Shown piece by piece: positions 23,511 to 36,100 of a DNA stretch of 64,000 bases (its first letter is position 1; each line of letters begins with the position of its first letter). A model generated the notes under the pieces. It saw only the letters and a program-made list of their open reading frames with translations, was not told the DNA's origin and searched no databases. The stretch is from Halichoerus grypus (lineage: Eukaryota; Chordata; Mammalia; Carnivora; Phocidae): assembly GCF_964656455.1 (NCBI RefSeq), contig NC_135714.1, forward strand, positions 126,164,131 to 126,228,130, given 5' to 3'. Made by a program: the position numbers and the translations under genes.

Positions 23511-24733
23511 ATGAGCTTTTTAGTATAGAAATTCATAAGATGAAAACACAGTTTAGTTGGTCTGTGCAGGAATGCAAAAGATTGTACCCATCTAGGGAAG
23601 GCTATTAGGTGTCTACCTGGATGTTTTTCTACGGCGTTTATTATCTCTGAGAATGTTTTAGTCCATGGTCTGTGTCTTAGCCTTTCAGGCTCAGAGTTCT
23701 TGATATATCATATTGATAAAAACTGGACCCATTCAGGATTGGACTCATATTAAGCTTAGCTTGAGAATGACCGCCGAAGCCTGGATGCCTAATGTGACAT
23801 CATACAAAAATATTTCCCCCCTGAACAAGAACACTTGTCTTGCTATGTTCTGTATGTTTTCCTTCTGTAGTCAAGTTACCTGGGAAGCAAAATCATAATC
23901 ACAAAGCTCTTAAGTCATTTATGATGAAAAATATAAACTATTAGAGGATCCAGGGCACTGGTATTTGCCTAACTGGAATATTCTATCCTAGTTGGTAAAC
24001 CTGCATGGGAAGCAGGAAAATCATGTGGTCTTAGTTGGGAAGGACTTGGAAACCTGGACATTAAAGGAATTGAATGCCTAACGACATTGAGCTATTTTAG
24101 CCGGATATATTCATTTCCCAGTGGATAGGGTCACCCATGGAAGAACTCGAATACTTGGTGTCTGTTGAGTGAAGCACCTTGGGAAGTGTTTGGATGTTTA
24201 CTGCTATGCTTTCTTTAACTTACAGTACTATTGACTTATGACATTTAAATATTGAAATAATTTAATATTTATCTGCCTGGGTATCTTTGATAAGCTCCAA
24301 TAAACTATGATCCTATCTTTTTCAGTCTCTGTTAGTTGGCACAGCATCATAAGCACATAGACAGTAAGTGTTGTGGATGCTGATTTCTAGTTTCACAACT
24401 AAAAATGCTTTTGCTATTACAGTAAACTCCTAATTCCCTGGCATATATTAGGAATTTGGTGTTATGATTAATTCAGTATCCTAGATTTAAAAAAAGTTAT
24501 GCTTTTCATTATATAATTTATATAAATTAAAATATAATGAAATGCATATAGCATAAGCCACTGAAGATAATTTATCTAACTGTGCACTTTATCATTTAGA
24601 AAGCTTTTTTTGAGTACCTCTAAGTTATTATTATGTTGCAACTACATGGAGATGCCCATTTAGTAGAGATTTCTGATTAATGTCAAATAAAATGGAGAAA
24701 AAAGTAGTTTTACTTTAAAAGCCTTACTTGCAG
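23511..24733. other. Intron, no feature recognised
   Basis: AT-rich intron sequence without recognised exon or repeat. Confidence 0.5.
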
Positions 24734-24926
24734 GGGTGCCTGGGTGGCTCAGTTGGTTAGGCATCTGTCTCTTGATTTGATTTCGGCTCAGGTCATGATC
24801 TCAGGGTCCTGGGATCGAGCCTCGCATTGGGCTCTGTGCTCAGCGGGGAGTCTGCTGGAGATTCTCTCCCTTCCTCTGCCGCTCCCCCACCACCCCAAAA
24901 TAAATAAATAAATAATTAAAAAAGCA
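24734..24926 (+). mobile_element. CanSINE, sense
   Basis: GGGGTGCCTGGGTGGCTCAG head, with the longer CTGTCTCTTGATTTGATTTC variant before GGCTCAGGTCATGATC, then an AAATAAATAAATAAATAATT tail. Confidence 0.93.
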
Positions 24927-25529
24927 CCTTATTTCCAAATATTCTTCTTTTTGAAAGAGGGAAAAAGTAGGCTTGAGAAAAATGCATGTGTGATTTCAAA
25001 TGAAGATGAGTGTGGGAGGGGCACTCAAAGAAAGAAGTGGAAGGCTTTGATTCTATTTTTCAAAACCGATTCTACTATTTTTAGAAATGAAGAACCTTAA
25101 CCTTAGAGAGTGGGAAATGATTTCTCTAGCTTGTGTTTCTGAATAAGTAATAAATCCCCAAATATTAAAATTAGATTTTCTTTGGAGAGAAATGCTTATT
25201 AATGACGAGGTAGACAACATGAGTTAAAAGTAGCTTTTTGGTGCAAAGTTTTATAAAATATTCAGTTTTTGAATGTACGAAATTCTTATCATAGGCAGTT
25301 ACCCTTTTATTCCTTTGGAATTTTTAAAAATTATTTTTCAGAGTCCTGACTTTAAATTTCCCCCAATTTAGTTTTATTTTTAAAATTAAAGCTGTGAATT
25401 GAAAATGTTGTTTTTAAAAAATTTCTTTCATTTTTCTCCAGCTTTGATTTAGTAAGGTATTATCTTGGTTTTAACTCCAGGCAAAAACTTGATTATAATT
25501 TATCACCTAATTTGTGGTTTTTTTTTTTT

Positions 25530-25985
25530 GAAGTATTGTATTTGAAGTACTGACACACAGTGTTAAATTAGTTTCAGATATACAACAGTGTGATTTGGCA
25601 AGTCTATTCATTATGATAATTTCATCACAAGTGTAGCTACCATCTGTCACTGTATCATTGACTACATGCCCTATGCTGTACCTTTCATCCCCCTCACTTA
25701 TTCATTCTGTAACTGGAAGTCTGTACCTTCCACTCCCCTTCACCCATTTTGCCCATCTCCTGATCCCCCGCTCCCCTCTGGCAACCACCTGTTTGTTCTC
25801 TGTGTTTGTGAGTCTGTTTCTGCATTTTTTGTTTGTTTGTTTGCTTTTGTTTTTTAGATTATACATTTAAGTGAAATCCTATGGTATTTTTCTCTGACTG
25901 ACTGATTTCACCCCTCTAGGTCCATCTATGTTGTTGTGAATGGCAAGATCTCATCTGTTTTTATGGCTGAGTGATATTCCTTACT
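25530..25985 (-). mobile_element. L1MA-like 3' end, antisense
   Basis: On the + strand: TTAGTTTCAGATATACAACA, CTGTACCTTTCATCCCCC, CTGGCAACCACCTGTTTGTT, TGAATGGCAAGATCTCATC, which is the usual order in reverse-oriented L1MA tails. Confidence 0.75.
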
Positions 25986-26046
25986 AACTCTTTAGATAGT
26001 TGTACTTTTGATTTCAGTGACAAATTTAGTCTATCTCTAAGAGGTT

Positions 26047-26206
26047 TTTTTTTTTTTTTTTTTTAAGATTTTATTTATTTGAGAGAGAGAGAGAGTACAG
26101 CAGGGAGAGGGAGAAGTAGACTCCCTGCTGAGTGTGGAGCCCAACCCTGAGATCATGACCTGAGCTGAAGGCAAATGCTTAACTGACTGAGCCTCCCAGG
26201 TGTCCC
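26047..26206 (-). mobile_element. CanSINE, antisense, shortened
   Basis: Poly-T, AAGATTTTATTTATTTGAGA, and GAGCCTCCCAGGTGTCCC end. ATCTCTAAGAG and TATCTAAGAG flank it. The body is about 40 bp shorter than its neighbours. Confidence 0.9.
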
Positions 26207-26579
26207 TGTATCTAAGAGTTTTTAGTATGTAATATGATTTGATTATTTGTATTCCGCCTTATCAGATGCCTTTTCATTTCTTAGCCTTTTTGCTTCCTTT
26301 GTCTTTAGCAACAACTGTGTCCTGTGTTGTGAAACCTCATTCCTCACTCTAAAGCATTACTATTGGAAGTGTAAACTGGAACAGACTTAACTGTACAATC
26401 ACTGGAAGCAACTCGAATGTTCAGAGAGTTGATGGTGTGGTGCTTTTTAATGACATGGAGAGATGTCCATGGTATATTAAATGCAATAGGCTATTCACAC
26501 ATTTCATTATGAAAAAGGAAGCAAAGTTCTGAAAGGATTAAGCCTAAAATTTACCAGCCTTTATTATGGGTAGCTTAAT

Positions 26580-27545
26580 GTAAGTGAACTTTTTGTTGAA
26601 ACATAATAGAAATGTATACGAATAGTAAGTATACAGCTTAATGAATTTTCACATATTAAGATAGCCGTGTAATCAGCCCTGGATCAAGAAATAAGACATC
26701 GTCAGAGTCCCATAAACCCTTTCTCACACCCACACGGTCCCTATGACATACGAGCACTCCGCTGACTTCTGACACCATAGGTCCAGAGGTTAGGGTTGCT
26801 GCTGCATTCGCATTGTATCTAAATGGAATCATCTAGAATATCCTCTTTTGCATTCAGCTTCTTTTGCTCATCTTGGTGACATTCCTCCGTGCTGAGTGAA
26901 TCAGCAGTTCATTCTCTGTCCTTGTGGTATAGGATTCCATTGTACGAACACACCACAATGCATTTATCTGTTCTGTTGATGGAGACTTGGGTGGTTTCAC
27001 TTTTGGGATTATCAAGAGTGCTACTGCTGTGAACATTCTAATATGTGTCTTTTAGTGAACGTTCATGTGCATTTCTCTTGGTTTTGAGTAGAATTTTTGG
27101 GTTGTGGGTTGGAATGTGTGTGTTCAACTTCAATAGGTACTGCCAAAGAGTTCTCCAAAGTGATTGTGCCGTTTAATTGTTCCCACGTAGTTAGAGCCGG
27201 ACAGTTCTAGTTACTTCTTATCCTAGCCAGAACTTAGTGCTGTATTCATTTAAAGCCATTCTGATGGATGAGTAGTAGTAGCTCATTGTGGTTTTAATTT
27301 TATTTCCCTGATAAATAACGAGGTTTAGCACTTTTTCATATGTTTATTGGTCATACGGCTGGTCTCTTTCCTGGAATTCCTGCTCCAGTCTTTTACCTGT
27401 TTTTCTTTTGGCTTGTCTCTTTCTTTTCGGCTTGATTTATAGTTCTTCATAGTCTGATGGCATGTTCTTTTTCAACGATATGTATTTCAAATTATTAGTG
27501 ATTGCTTTTACTGAGTTGTTTCATCTATGTTTTCTAAAATTTTAA
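26580..27545 (-). mobile_element. Old L1M 3' half, antisense
   Basis: On the + strand: AGTATACAGCTTAATGAATT, CTAAATGGAATCATCTAGAA, GTATAGGATTCCATTGTACG, GAGACTTGGGTGGTTTCACT, GCCATTCTGATGGATGAGTA, which together read as a degraded reversed L1 3'UTR and ORF2 end. Confidence 0.75.
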
Positions 27546-27555
27546 CAGTAGATAT

Positions 27556-28245
27556 TTAGTTTTTACAACAAGGAAAAAGTAAAACCATCATCATTTTGAA
27601 GAAACAGATTCCTAAATCAGACAAAGACAAAAACCGTATTATTTCACTTATATGTGGAACCTTAGAAAAGATAAACAACAACAAGCAAGCTGATAGATAT
27701 AGAGAACAGATTGGCGGTTGCTGGGGGCTGGGGAGTGGGCAAGATGCATGAAAGGAGTTGGAAGGTACAAACTTCCAGTTATAAAATAAGTAAGTCATGA
27801 GGATGGAATGTACAGCATGGTGACTATAGTTAATAACACTGTATTGTGTATTTGAAAGTTGCTAAGAGAGTAAATCTTAAAAGTTCCTTTTTTTTTTTAA
27901 GATTTTATTTATTTATTTGAGATAGAGCACGCGCGTGAGAGAGAGCACAAGCAGGGAGGGGTAGAGGGAGAGGCAGAAGCAGACCCCCTGCTGAACAAGG
28001 AGTCTGATGTGGGCCTCCATCCTGGGATACCAGAATTATGACCCGAGCCGAAGGCAGACGCTTAACTGACTGAGCCACCCAGGCACCCCAGTCTTGAAAG
28101 TTCTTATCACAAGAAAACAATTTATAACTTTGTGGTATTGAATGTTAACTAGATGTATTGTGGTGGTCATCTAGCAATATATACAAATAATTGAATCATG
28201 TTGTACGCTTGAAACTAATATAATGTTATATGTCAATTATTCTTG
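27556..28245 (+). mobile_element. L1MA/MB 3' end, sense, split by SINE
   Basis: ATTTCACTTATATGTGGAAC, GGCGGTTGCTGGGGGCTGGG, GACTATAGTTAATAACACTG, then after the SINE ATTGAATCATGTTGTACGCT and AATATAATGTTATATGTCAA, the classic L1MA 3' terminal phrases. A CanSINE lies at 27887-28091. Confidence 0.85.
27887..28091 (-). mobile_element. CanSINE, antisense, nested in L1
   Basis: Poly-T, AAGATTTTATTTATTTATTT, and GAGCCACCCAGGCACCCC. TCTTAAAAGTTC (27875-27886) and TCTTGAAAGTTC (28092-28103) are the duplication, with one mismatch. Confidence 0.95.
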
Positions 28246-28249
28246 ATTT

Positions 28250-29760
28250 GCTTTATCTCTCTTCCCTTCCATTTCTTGATATTTGAACCAGTGATCTGAA
28301 ATCCCACTCTCTCTGTCCCTTCTAGCCACTCACTCTTTAACCTCCTTGTATAACTAAAGAGGGACTCCTGGCTGGCAAACTTAGTGGTGGGTGCCTAGGC
28401 CCTCCTCCCAGTCTTGCTTTTCCTCAGTCCCTCGTTAACTCTTGATACCACTGGCTACCCAGGCCTTGCATGTTTCTTCTCACTTGACTTTCTGATGATA
28501 TTGAACCTCCTGGTCCTCCTTCCTCTTCCTCCTCCTGTGCTTTGTTTAGCCCCCAGTTGGCATTTCCCATGAACCCGATGGAGCTCTTTTCCCCACAGGA
28601 TGCTCTGTTAGCTTTCTGAAGTAGTCGGGCAGCCTTGGTCGCGTGCCAGATGTCCCCTCCCTCCAGAGAACATTGCTACCTTCATCTCTAACGCCTCCTA
28701 CCATTCCCAGCTCCCTGCTAGATATCTGCCCCTTGAACATCCCTTCCTCTGTCACTCCCCCCATCATTGTCCCCCTCAAACCAGCCTTGTCTCCTCTGCT
28801 CCTGTCTATTGGGGGACTGACCATACTACCGCATAACCCAGGCATGAAACATGGGTCATTTTTGCCTTCTTCCTTCTGACCCACGGCCAGTCTGCAGCTA
28901 GATCCTGTCAATTCTATGTCTTCCGTGGGAGCTCTCACATGGGAAGAGCAATGCAAACCACAGCAGAGATGATGGCTAACAGTGAGGGAGCACCTGTCTG
29001 TGCCCGCCACCAGCACTCAACACTTCTCAGGTGCTACCTCACTGAGTCTCAGAATGGCCTTAGGAGATGGTGCTGTTAACTTCATTTTGCAGATGAGGAA
29101 CTGAGGCCCAGAAGCCTCCGTTAGTAGGTATCTTGCTCTTGTTGTCAGTTGGAAGCAGCAATTCTAACGCCTGCCTGCCGGCTCTACTTCCTTACTTGTA
29201 ATTCTACCACCCGCCCCCCCACCCCCTTCCTGGCTCATTACTTCTTGCCCAAATAGCCTTTCCCTCCTGATTTGCTTTTTTTCCTGTTCGAATCCATCCT
29301 CCAGAAAACGTCAGGTATATCTACCCAAATTTGACTCTGTGCCTGTCTCTTCCCAGCCTTCCTTGCAGTGACTGATTTAGAAGCCAACAGTAAAGACAGA
29401 TTCTTCAAATTTGCTTTTACAAACCAGAGTTTGGCCTCTGCCTTTCCATAAGCTTAAGGCGCCCTCTCTGCATAGGCTGTGCATTTTCTTATACTGTTTG
29501 CAGAATCTGGAGCGTGCCCCTTCCTCCTCAGTTCTGCCTTGCTTTAAATTCTTCCCTGTTCTTCAAGACCCAACTCAAATGCTCTCCCTTATGTGAAACC
29601 TTTCCTCAGCTTCTCCTGCCAGCTCTCTGTGAGCCTCCAAGCAGTCTGTACCATCCTTTCTGCTGCCTAACTGCTAGCTGAATTCTTCTCAGTCACTTCT
29701 TTGACACCCCTGAAAATTCATGTGGAGTTCTCAATAATAAGCATTTTATTGATTTGTTTG
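28250..29760 (+). repeat. L2-like LINE fragments with an embedded MIR
   Basis: C/T-rich protein-like text such as CTTCCTTCTGACCCACGGCC, TTCTTCAAGACCCAACTCAA and ATGTGAAACCTTTCCTCAGC resembles degraded L2 or related CR1-type LINE. About 28970-29190 reads as a reversed MIR (CATTTTGCAGATGAGGAACT). Limits are approximate. Confidence 0.5.
28970..29190 (-). repeat. MIR, antisense
   Basis: CATTTTGCAGATGAGGAACT followed by GAGGCCCAGAAGCC is the reversed MIR core. Confidence 0.6.
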
Positions 29761-29869
29761 ATACTTTCTGTCAAGAACACAATAAAGGGAATTTGGACAT
29801 GTTGCTAATAAGAGCCATGGATAAATCATTCCAAGGTCTAAGGGGGAAAGTGAGTGTGTTAGTTCCCTA

Positions 29870-30330
29870 GGGTTGCTGAATAGCTTCAATCAATCAATCA
29901 TTCAGTCAATAAGTAAATAAATAAATTCATTCACTTATTCACTCATTCACTCACAATTCCAGAGAATGGGAGTCCAAAATCAAGGTGTAGGTTGGCATGG
30001 CCAACCTCTAAGGCTCCAGAGAAGGCTCTTTCCTTACCTCTTCCGGCATGTGGTAGTTCCCAGCAATCCTTGGCATTCCTTGGTTTGTAGACACATCACT
30101 CCAGTCTCTGCCTGTGTTGTCACATGATATTCTCCCCTGTGTCTATCTTCTTATGGCCATTTTCCCTTTGTGTCTTTCTTTTCTTATAAGGGCACCAGAC
30201 ATACTAGATTAAAGGACCACCCTACTCCAATATGATCTCATCTTAACTGATGGCTTCTGCAATGACCTTATTCCCAAATAAGGTCATTATGTTAAGCATG
30301 TCTTATTCTGATGTTTTGACATCTGGGGCT
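29870..30330 (-). mobile_element. MaLR/LTR-like repeat, antisense, with ATTC microsatellite
   Basis: GTGTTAGTTCCCTAGGGTTG, AATTCCAGAGAATGGGAGTC, CTTATAAGGGCACCAGACAT and GACCTTATTCCCAAATAAGG follow a common mammalian interspersed repeat read in reverse. A (CAAT/CATT/AAAT)n tract occupies 29887-29955. The family name is uncertain. Confidence 0.45.
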
Positions 30331-31200
30331 TTACTGATCCTAGGGAGAACGCCCTTTCTGGGGCTATAACCAATTCCTTGAGATAGTAAACTGAGCATGC
30401 TTTCCATATGCCAGTCAATCCAGAGCCCATTTTCTCTCCTTGACTCTGTCGTTTGGGCTCTTACACTCCAAGTCAGTATTCTGCCCATTAGCACCTCGGG
30501 GCAGGTACCATATGTCTTGGCACAGCTCTTGTGCTCCAGAGCCTGCTGAAATAATTCAAACCAACCAGTCCTGAGTCTGCTTACTCTGCCTTGCCTCTTC
30601 CTCACATGGAAAACACAATAAAACCTCTTGCCCACATTTCCCCCTTCTTCCCTCTGCCTCTTGGCTGACCCTGGCTTACCATGCCTCCTGTTTCTAGGGG
30701 GTATGATTATAAAACTCTTCCTTCAACTCAGTCATTTTCATGTCAGCATTTCTTACCATACCTGATTAAAACAAATCCCAGGCACGTTTTAAAACAGTCA
30801 TGTTCTGAGACACTAGGGAGTTAGAACTGCAGTGTATCTTTTTGGGGGATAAAACTCAACCCTAAGAGGGAAGAACCTATTTGCCCCTATTTTATTTGCA
30901 TTCCACTGTGGGGCAGTGACCCAGTGACTGTCTCCTTCAAGGGACGAGCAGACTTGAAGTGTAGAGTGCAAGAAGGAGAAGCTGTAGTCGTCCTCTGTTC
31001 TTAAATATCACCCTAGGGATAGGCACTCATTGCATTCACACTGAAATAGATAGCCCCCCCCCCCCTTTTTTGGGAAAGGTGGCAAATACATTTAAATTCT
31101 CTGTTGAAAGATGTTGAACAGATGAGCTGTTGTCATCGGTGATTTCTGGGACTGTATTTGATTCTGAGTAATCTGTTTTTTTTTTTCTTTTTTTTTAAAG
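30331..31200. other. Intron end before the 106 nt exon
   Basis: No exon or named repeat is seen. A C-run followed by T-run (about 31053-31070) and the long T-rich splice acceptor tract (31174-31196) are the only notable items. Confidence 0.5.
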
Positions 31201-31306
31201 AAAGTGGAAGCCCAGAATCTCGTGTTAATGCTATCCATTTCTTGGTACACAAACTGCCAGAGAAAAATAAAGAAATGTTGGACATTTTGGTGAAACACTT
31301 AACAAA
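31201..31306 (+). CDS. ARHGAP10: ARHGAP10 coding exon, RhoGAP domain (106 nt)
   Basis: The acceptor has an unusually long T-rich tract (31174-31196) ending in AAAG, and the donor is GTAAGC. The first two bases complete Lys. The exon then encodes 34 residues, [18 protein letters not shown] through KHLT, with AA left over to complete Asn in the next exon. These residues form the central helices of the RhoGAP fold: the LPEKNKEML segment is the family's LP-x-N-x-x-ML motif. The following intron is only 1,442 bp. The phases match both neighbours exactly. Confidence 0.93.
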
Positions 31307-31974
31307 GTAAGCCCCTTTTTCTTCCTAACTTTCTTTGTTTTACTCTGGGTGCCATGTGGGGTTCTTGGCTTCATAATGGTTGGAAGTGGGGCTGTCTACA
31401 CAATACCAGGGACCACGCCTGGAAAGGCAGGCTGGACAGTTGAATCACTGTGTATATTTTGGACAAGAGCATTGAAATACGATGCTTTCGTGAAGTTGTA
31501 TAATTATTTGCTTAACATCACTGCCAGCAACTTGGGGTTTGATTGGAAGTAAGAGAAGAGAATATTATACACTTCCCTGTACACGGATCCTGGAAATGTG
31601 ATTATAAGTCTGTTAGCGAATTTAGGCTGGTTTCACACCTACCTAACTCTAAGTTTCCACATGGCCTTTAAGTTAGTTTAATCCAGTAATAGGTAGTTAT
31701 TTCATAGGATCCATTCTAGTCTTTTTATTCCCTCTTTAAAAAGCAAGCAAAATCTAATCATTTAGTGGAGAAATTAGCCCTTTCTTCAAATACAAATGAC
31801 TCTTAGCTCACTGTAATTATAGAAATTTGGAAGTAAGAGGAGGCTGAGGAGTGCTGTTTTAGAATGTTCTTAATTTTCTTTTGTTATCTTATTATGTTTT
31901 TATTTTGTATAAAAAGAAACTGAAGGCCAGAGGATATTATGACCTGCCAAGTGTCCTACTGCTAGTGGAGCTAT

Positions 31975-32610
31975 TTGTTCATTTAGTCAACACATATTTA
32001 TTGAATGCCTTTTTTAGGTGCTTGTGGATACATAGTTGAACAAGATAGATGAATTCCCTACTTTCATGAAGTCGCTTCTTTCTAAGAGGGAAAAGATCAT
32101 AAACAGATTACAAATAAAAATATGAAATAATTTCAGGTGATAAGTGGTTAAAAAAAATGAGGGGATAGAAAATATAGATTGAATGTGGGACTTTAAAGAG
32201 TGTTGTTATGGAAGGTATCTTGAGGATGGGAACTTTGAATTGAGACCTGAATTAAGCATCAGGGCTTCTGAGAACAGTTGTCTAGGTTGCTCACTGCACA
32301 ATGTATTGGGCCAAAGGGGTGAATGTGGGTGCTCTGACCAAGTTCTGTGTGCTTGTGAAGCTAAATCTGATAAAGATACCATACAATCTGGTCATTCCTG
32401 GAAGCCAAGGGTATAATAGTCTGGGGAAAGTGGGGATATTCTAAGTAGAGGGGAATGGTAAGAGAAGGTCTTCGGGGGGCACAAGTCTAGCATAAACATG
32501 GAATTATTAAGAAAGCCATTGTGGTTAGAGCAGAGCATCGAGAAGAGAGGAATAGTAGGAAGGTAGGCAGGGGCCTAATCCCCTAGGGTCTTGTCAGATT
32601 TTGTTATTTC
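31975..32610 (+). repeat. Ancient interspersed repeat, family uncertain
   Basis: ATTTAGTCAACACATATTTA, TTGAATGCCTTTTTTAGGTG, AATTGAGACCTGAATTAAGC, GTGGTTAGAGCAGAGCATCG and AGGGTCTTGTCAGATTTTG follow the order of a frequent mammalian repeat. The region 36480-37210 reads like a later part of the same consensus. It ends about 140 bp before the exon at 32749. Confidence 0.5.
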
Positions 32611-32748
32611 AGAAGCAGACATGGAGGACAATTGAGTGTCTTGACTCCTTGTTTTTAAGGAAACACAGAGTTGCAGAAGATTGTACGTTCCCAACTATTG
32701 CCTCTCTTTTAACCGGAGACTTTCTCCCCCTGCCCCCTTCCTTATCAG

Positions 32749-32908
32749 TGTTTCAAATCACTCCAAGCAGAACCTCATGACTGTGGCAAATCTGGGAGTG
32801 GTGTTTGGACCAACTCTGATGAGGCCCCAGGAAGAAACTGTTGCTGCCATCATGGATTTGAAGTTTCAGAACATCGTGGTGGAAATCTTAATTGAAAACC
32901 ACCAAAAG
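32749..32908 (+). CDS. ARHGAP10: ARHGAP10 coding exon, RhoGAP domain C-terminal part (160 nt)
   Basis: The acceptor is CTTATCAG and the donor is GTAAAC. The first base completes Asn, followed by 53 codons beginning [18 protein letters not shown] and ending ENHQK in phase 0. The stretch [20 protein letters not shown] holds the conserved RhoGAP asparagine (Asn194 in p50RhoGAP) in the N-L-x-V-V-F-G-P signature, so the catalytic scaffold is intact. The last residues read HQK, where I recall HEK in human, a minor difference. The next exon (domain exit and Ser/Pro-rich linker) should begin with IF and was not found in the remaining 31 kb. Confidence 0.94.
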
Positions 32909-33214
32909 GTAAACTCTCTTTGTTTTTTCCTTAGGGGAATTCCTGGTTTTGGCTTTATCACCATGTGAAACTAGCCTCTAAGATTCCCCACCACCGTTAA
33001 ATGATTTTATTATTATTGCGATGATGAGTTTGGTTCTGAGAAGTTCCTGCTGAGCTTCTGTCTTCTGATGGATTTCCGTAAATCTGAAGTTTACCTGGTC
33101 TTCTGTTATCTCACTGGTTTAAGGAAGCAGCATTTTACCCAGATGCAAATGACAGTCTGCAATATAATATTGAACTGTTTAGATTCTTTGCAGCTTTCAG
33201 TCCTATCTTTGGAT

Positions 33215-33388
33215 TTCTCAAACTCTATTTCTGTAACCTAGGGAAAATATTTTTGCCAATCTGTGTCACATTCTCCCTAGAAAAACACACATATAACTTA
33301 GCCTTATCTCCCAAATTGTGCTGACAATTTCAGGGGATTCACATGCATCCCTGAATCTGGGAACCCCAGGTTAAGAATCTCTGGTTTA
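33215..33388 (+). mobile_element. MER5A-like (hAT-Charlie)
   Basis: Ends in CTGGGAACCCCAGGTTAAGA ATCTCTGG-type text, preceded by TTTCAGGGGATTCACATGCA, as in MER5A. Confidence 0.65.
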
Positions 33389-33649
33389 AAATGAATAATC
33401 TCCTTAGTGACACATCATTTTACTTGTTTCTCTATAATCAGGGGACTACAGAAGTTTACAAAATATGATAGATTCTTTGAAGAACTTTTATGTGGTTTTT
33501 TCTCACTATCATTATAGATCACAACCTTGCTAATAATTTTCCTCACTTCTTTTAAGATAGGGAATTTGAAAATTGTTAAAATGCTTGGTTACTCATTTGT
33601 TTATTAAAGGTTTTTTGTAGTTTGTTTGTTTTCAACTGAGATTACACTA

Positions 33650-33930
33650 TATGCCAAGCATGTATGAGGTGCTAGGCTATGAAGACGAACATTACAGCCC
33701 CTGATGGAAAGCAGCTCACAGTCTGGGATGGTGCCCCATTTTGGGACTTGTATCCCACAGCACTTATCTCTGTCCAATGTGCTATCTAATTTATTTATTG
33801 TCGTAGTTATCTGTTTCTCCCTGCCAGATCCTTGAGGGCAGAGATCGTTTTTTACACTTAGAATAATACCTGGTACATACTAGGTGTTCAGTTCATATTT
33901 ATTGGATGAATTAATGAACTCAATAAATTT
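33650..33930 (+). repeat. L2 3' end
   Basis: CCAGATCCTTGAGGGCAGAG, ACCTGGTACATACTAGGTGT and ATATTTATTGGATGAATTAA match the L2 tail. Confidence 0.65.
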
Positions 33931-34228
33931 TAAGGGGGTCAGAGGAGTGGGAAGGAGAGAAACAGAGCCTCCATGAGCAAAGCACGGTAAGAGCCTTGTT
34001 GCATTTGCTGTTTGCTAGAGCGATTCTAGCTTGTGTGAGTTAAGTGTGAAAGCTGGTCAGAGATTTTCTTGCCCAGGATAGTAAAAGCAGCTTGTTTATG
34101 GGTGTAAGAAGTTTGGGGTTTTTTTGTTTGTTTGTTTGTTTGTTTTTAGCTAGCAAGTGGTACCCTAAGCTATCCAGACAGCTTTAAGGAAAGATGGCTA
34201 TAATCGTTTTTAGAGAAAGAAATAATTA

Positions 34229-34427
34229 AGGACACCTGGGTGGCACAGTTGGTTAAGTGTCCAATCTTTGGTGTCAGCTCAGGTCATGACCTCAGGGTCA
34301 TGGGATTGAGTCCCACATCGGGCTCTGTACTCAGAGTGCAGTCTCCTTGAGATTCTCTCTCCCTCTGCCTCTCCCCCGCTCACTCGCTCTCTTTCTCAAA
34401 TAAATAAAAAAAAATCTTTAAAAAGAA
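34229..34427 (+). mobile_element. CanSINE, sense
   Basis: GACACCTGGGTGGCACAGTT head and CAAATAAATAAAAAAAAATC tail. AAAGAAATAATTA flanks both sides (34216-34228 and 34428-34440). Confidence 0.95.
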
Positions 34428-34440
34428 AAAGAAATAATTA

Positions 34441-35891
34441 GACCCACAAGCTTTGAAACAATGTTTAATGGTATAGCTGTCATTAGATTAAGTCTCAATT
34501 AGGGAACTTTTACGCAGTTTATTGGTGAAAATACTGGCTCTGGGTCTTGCTCTCAGATAAAAGGATCTCCATTGAATCCTGCAGCTTCCTATTTTCTTAT
34601 TTGAAGCTGAGAAGATAAGTTCACAATTTTTCTGCTTGGGAAGTAGATAGTGCCGCCTTCACCTTGTTAACAAATCTTACAAGAATTTCCAAGTGGCATT
34701 GGTGAACCAATTATAATAGTGATGGCAGATAACACTGGACCCACTCTCAGAGATTAAGCTCCATAGAGCTAAGGAGAGGGCTTTCACTTTTCCCCTCTGC
34801 CTTTCTGTGGCTACGCTAGATAATGCTGTGAAGGCGTAGCCAATGTGAATTGAAGCACTGACTTCCTATTAAGAAGGGGGCAGGTGGGATATTGAGTTTC
34901 AGATTCTTCACTGAGTGCGTGGGTTTAGTTTGGAAGCACAGGGTGGGGGTGGAGAGCTGTTAGCTTGGATTAGTTCATATTTCTGAGAACTTAATTTCCC
35001 TATTTCCTCTTCTTTTGTCTCTGATTTCATCCTTGTCCACTTTCACTCCCAGCTCTTTGTTCCTGCTCAGCTGGACTTCACTTCAGAGTCTAGGCTCTGC
35101 TATGAGGAAGGATATTTCCACTGACAAGGGTGGTTGTGCAGAAAACTTCACGTGGACGCATGTACCCATAGGAGCCTGAGGTTTCCTTGGCAACTGAGCC
35201 ATGTTTACCACCCAAAGATCTTGTGTTTGACTTGAATGTGGTGAGGGAGGGATGTGGTTCCTCTTAGTAAATGTTCGAGAACAAAATGAGAAAGAGAGAG
35301 GAAGGAGGATAGAAGGGTTAAAAAGAAGAGTCTTCTGGGGGAGGAAAGAGTTATAATAGATAGGGAGGCAAATAGGCGCAATGAGAGAGGGAATGAAGAG
35401 GCCTACGTAGTGTCTATGAAGGAGAACCGACAGAGGGGAAAGTGACAATAGAAGGAATGCCTTTTCTTTTCCTCAGTTACTTATTTTTTCATCCTAGGAA
35501 TGTGAAAAATGTTGACTCTGACCAGGAACGTCACTAAAGCAAAAGAGGAAACTTTCAGCATATAATTAAAGCAAGAAAGCTCTAGATTAATTTTAGAGTT
35601 AGAAAAAGACCAAAGTTAATCTGCCTCGGAGATCACATTTTATCCTAGCCTTTTGCTGTTTTCATAAAACCCATATGTACTCTATAGGAAACTTAATCCA
35701 CATGTTTTGGCCTCATTCCCACACAATACATTAAGATGTTGTTTTAAAAGAAGCGTTTACGGGCCAAAAATATTATCAAGGTCTTTCTTCCCGTGCAAGC
35801 CAGAAAATTGCATTTCCCAGGTGGAAAAGGGTACTGCAAAATTCCCACAGATTTTCAAGTTGGGATTGTGCCTTATAATTTATCAGTTTTA
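34441..35891. other. Intron, no feature recognised
   Basis: Unique-looking intron. Purine-rich stretches around 35230-35400 give spurious open frames on the - strand. Confidence 0.5.
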
Positions 35892-35901
35892 CATAAGTTT
35901 T

Positions 35902-36100
35902 TTTCCTTAAAGATTTTACTTATTTATTTGAGAGAGAGAGGGAGAGCCCGAGTATGGCAGGGAGAGGGTAGGGCAGAGGGAGAGGGAGAAGCAGGCTTCC
36001 CATCGAGCAGGGAGCCCGACGTGGGACTCCATCCCAGGATCCTGGGATCATGACCTGAGCTAAAGGCAGATGCTTAACCAACTGAGCCACTCGGGCGCCC
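35902..36100 (-). mobile_element. CanSINE, antisense
   Basis: AAAGATTTTACTTATTTATT start and GAGCCACTCGGGCGCCC end. CATAAGTTTT is perfect on both sides (35892-35901 and 36101-36110). Confidence 0.95.

Noticed and set aside
28546..29016. A 156-codon open frame on the - strand.
   Set aside because: It is antisense to L2 and MIR-like repeat text, and the frame is long only because the region is C-rich.
7929..34147. Short tandem tracts (GT, GTTT, CTT, ATTC) as possible CRISPR-like arrays.
   Set aside because: Units of 2-4 bases without spacers; ordinary mammalian microsatellites.
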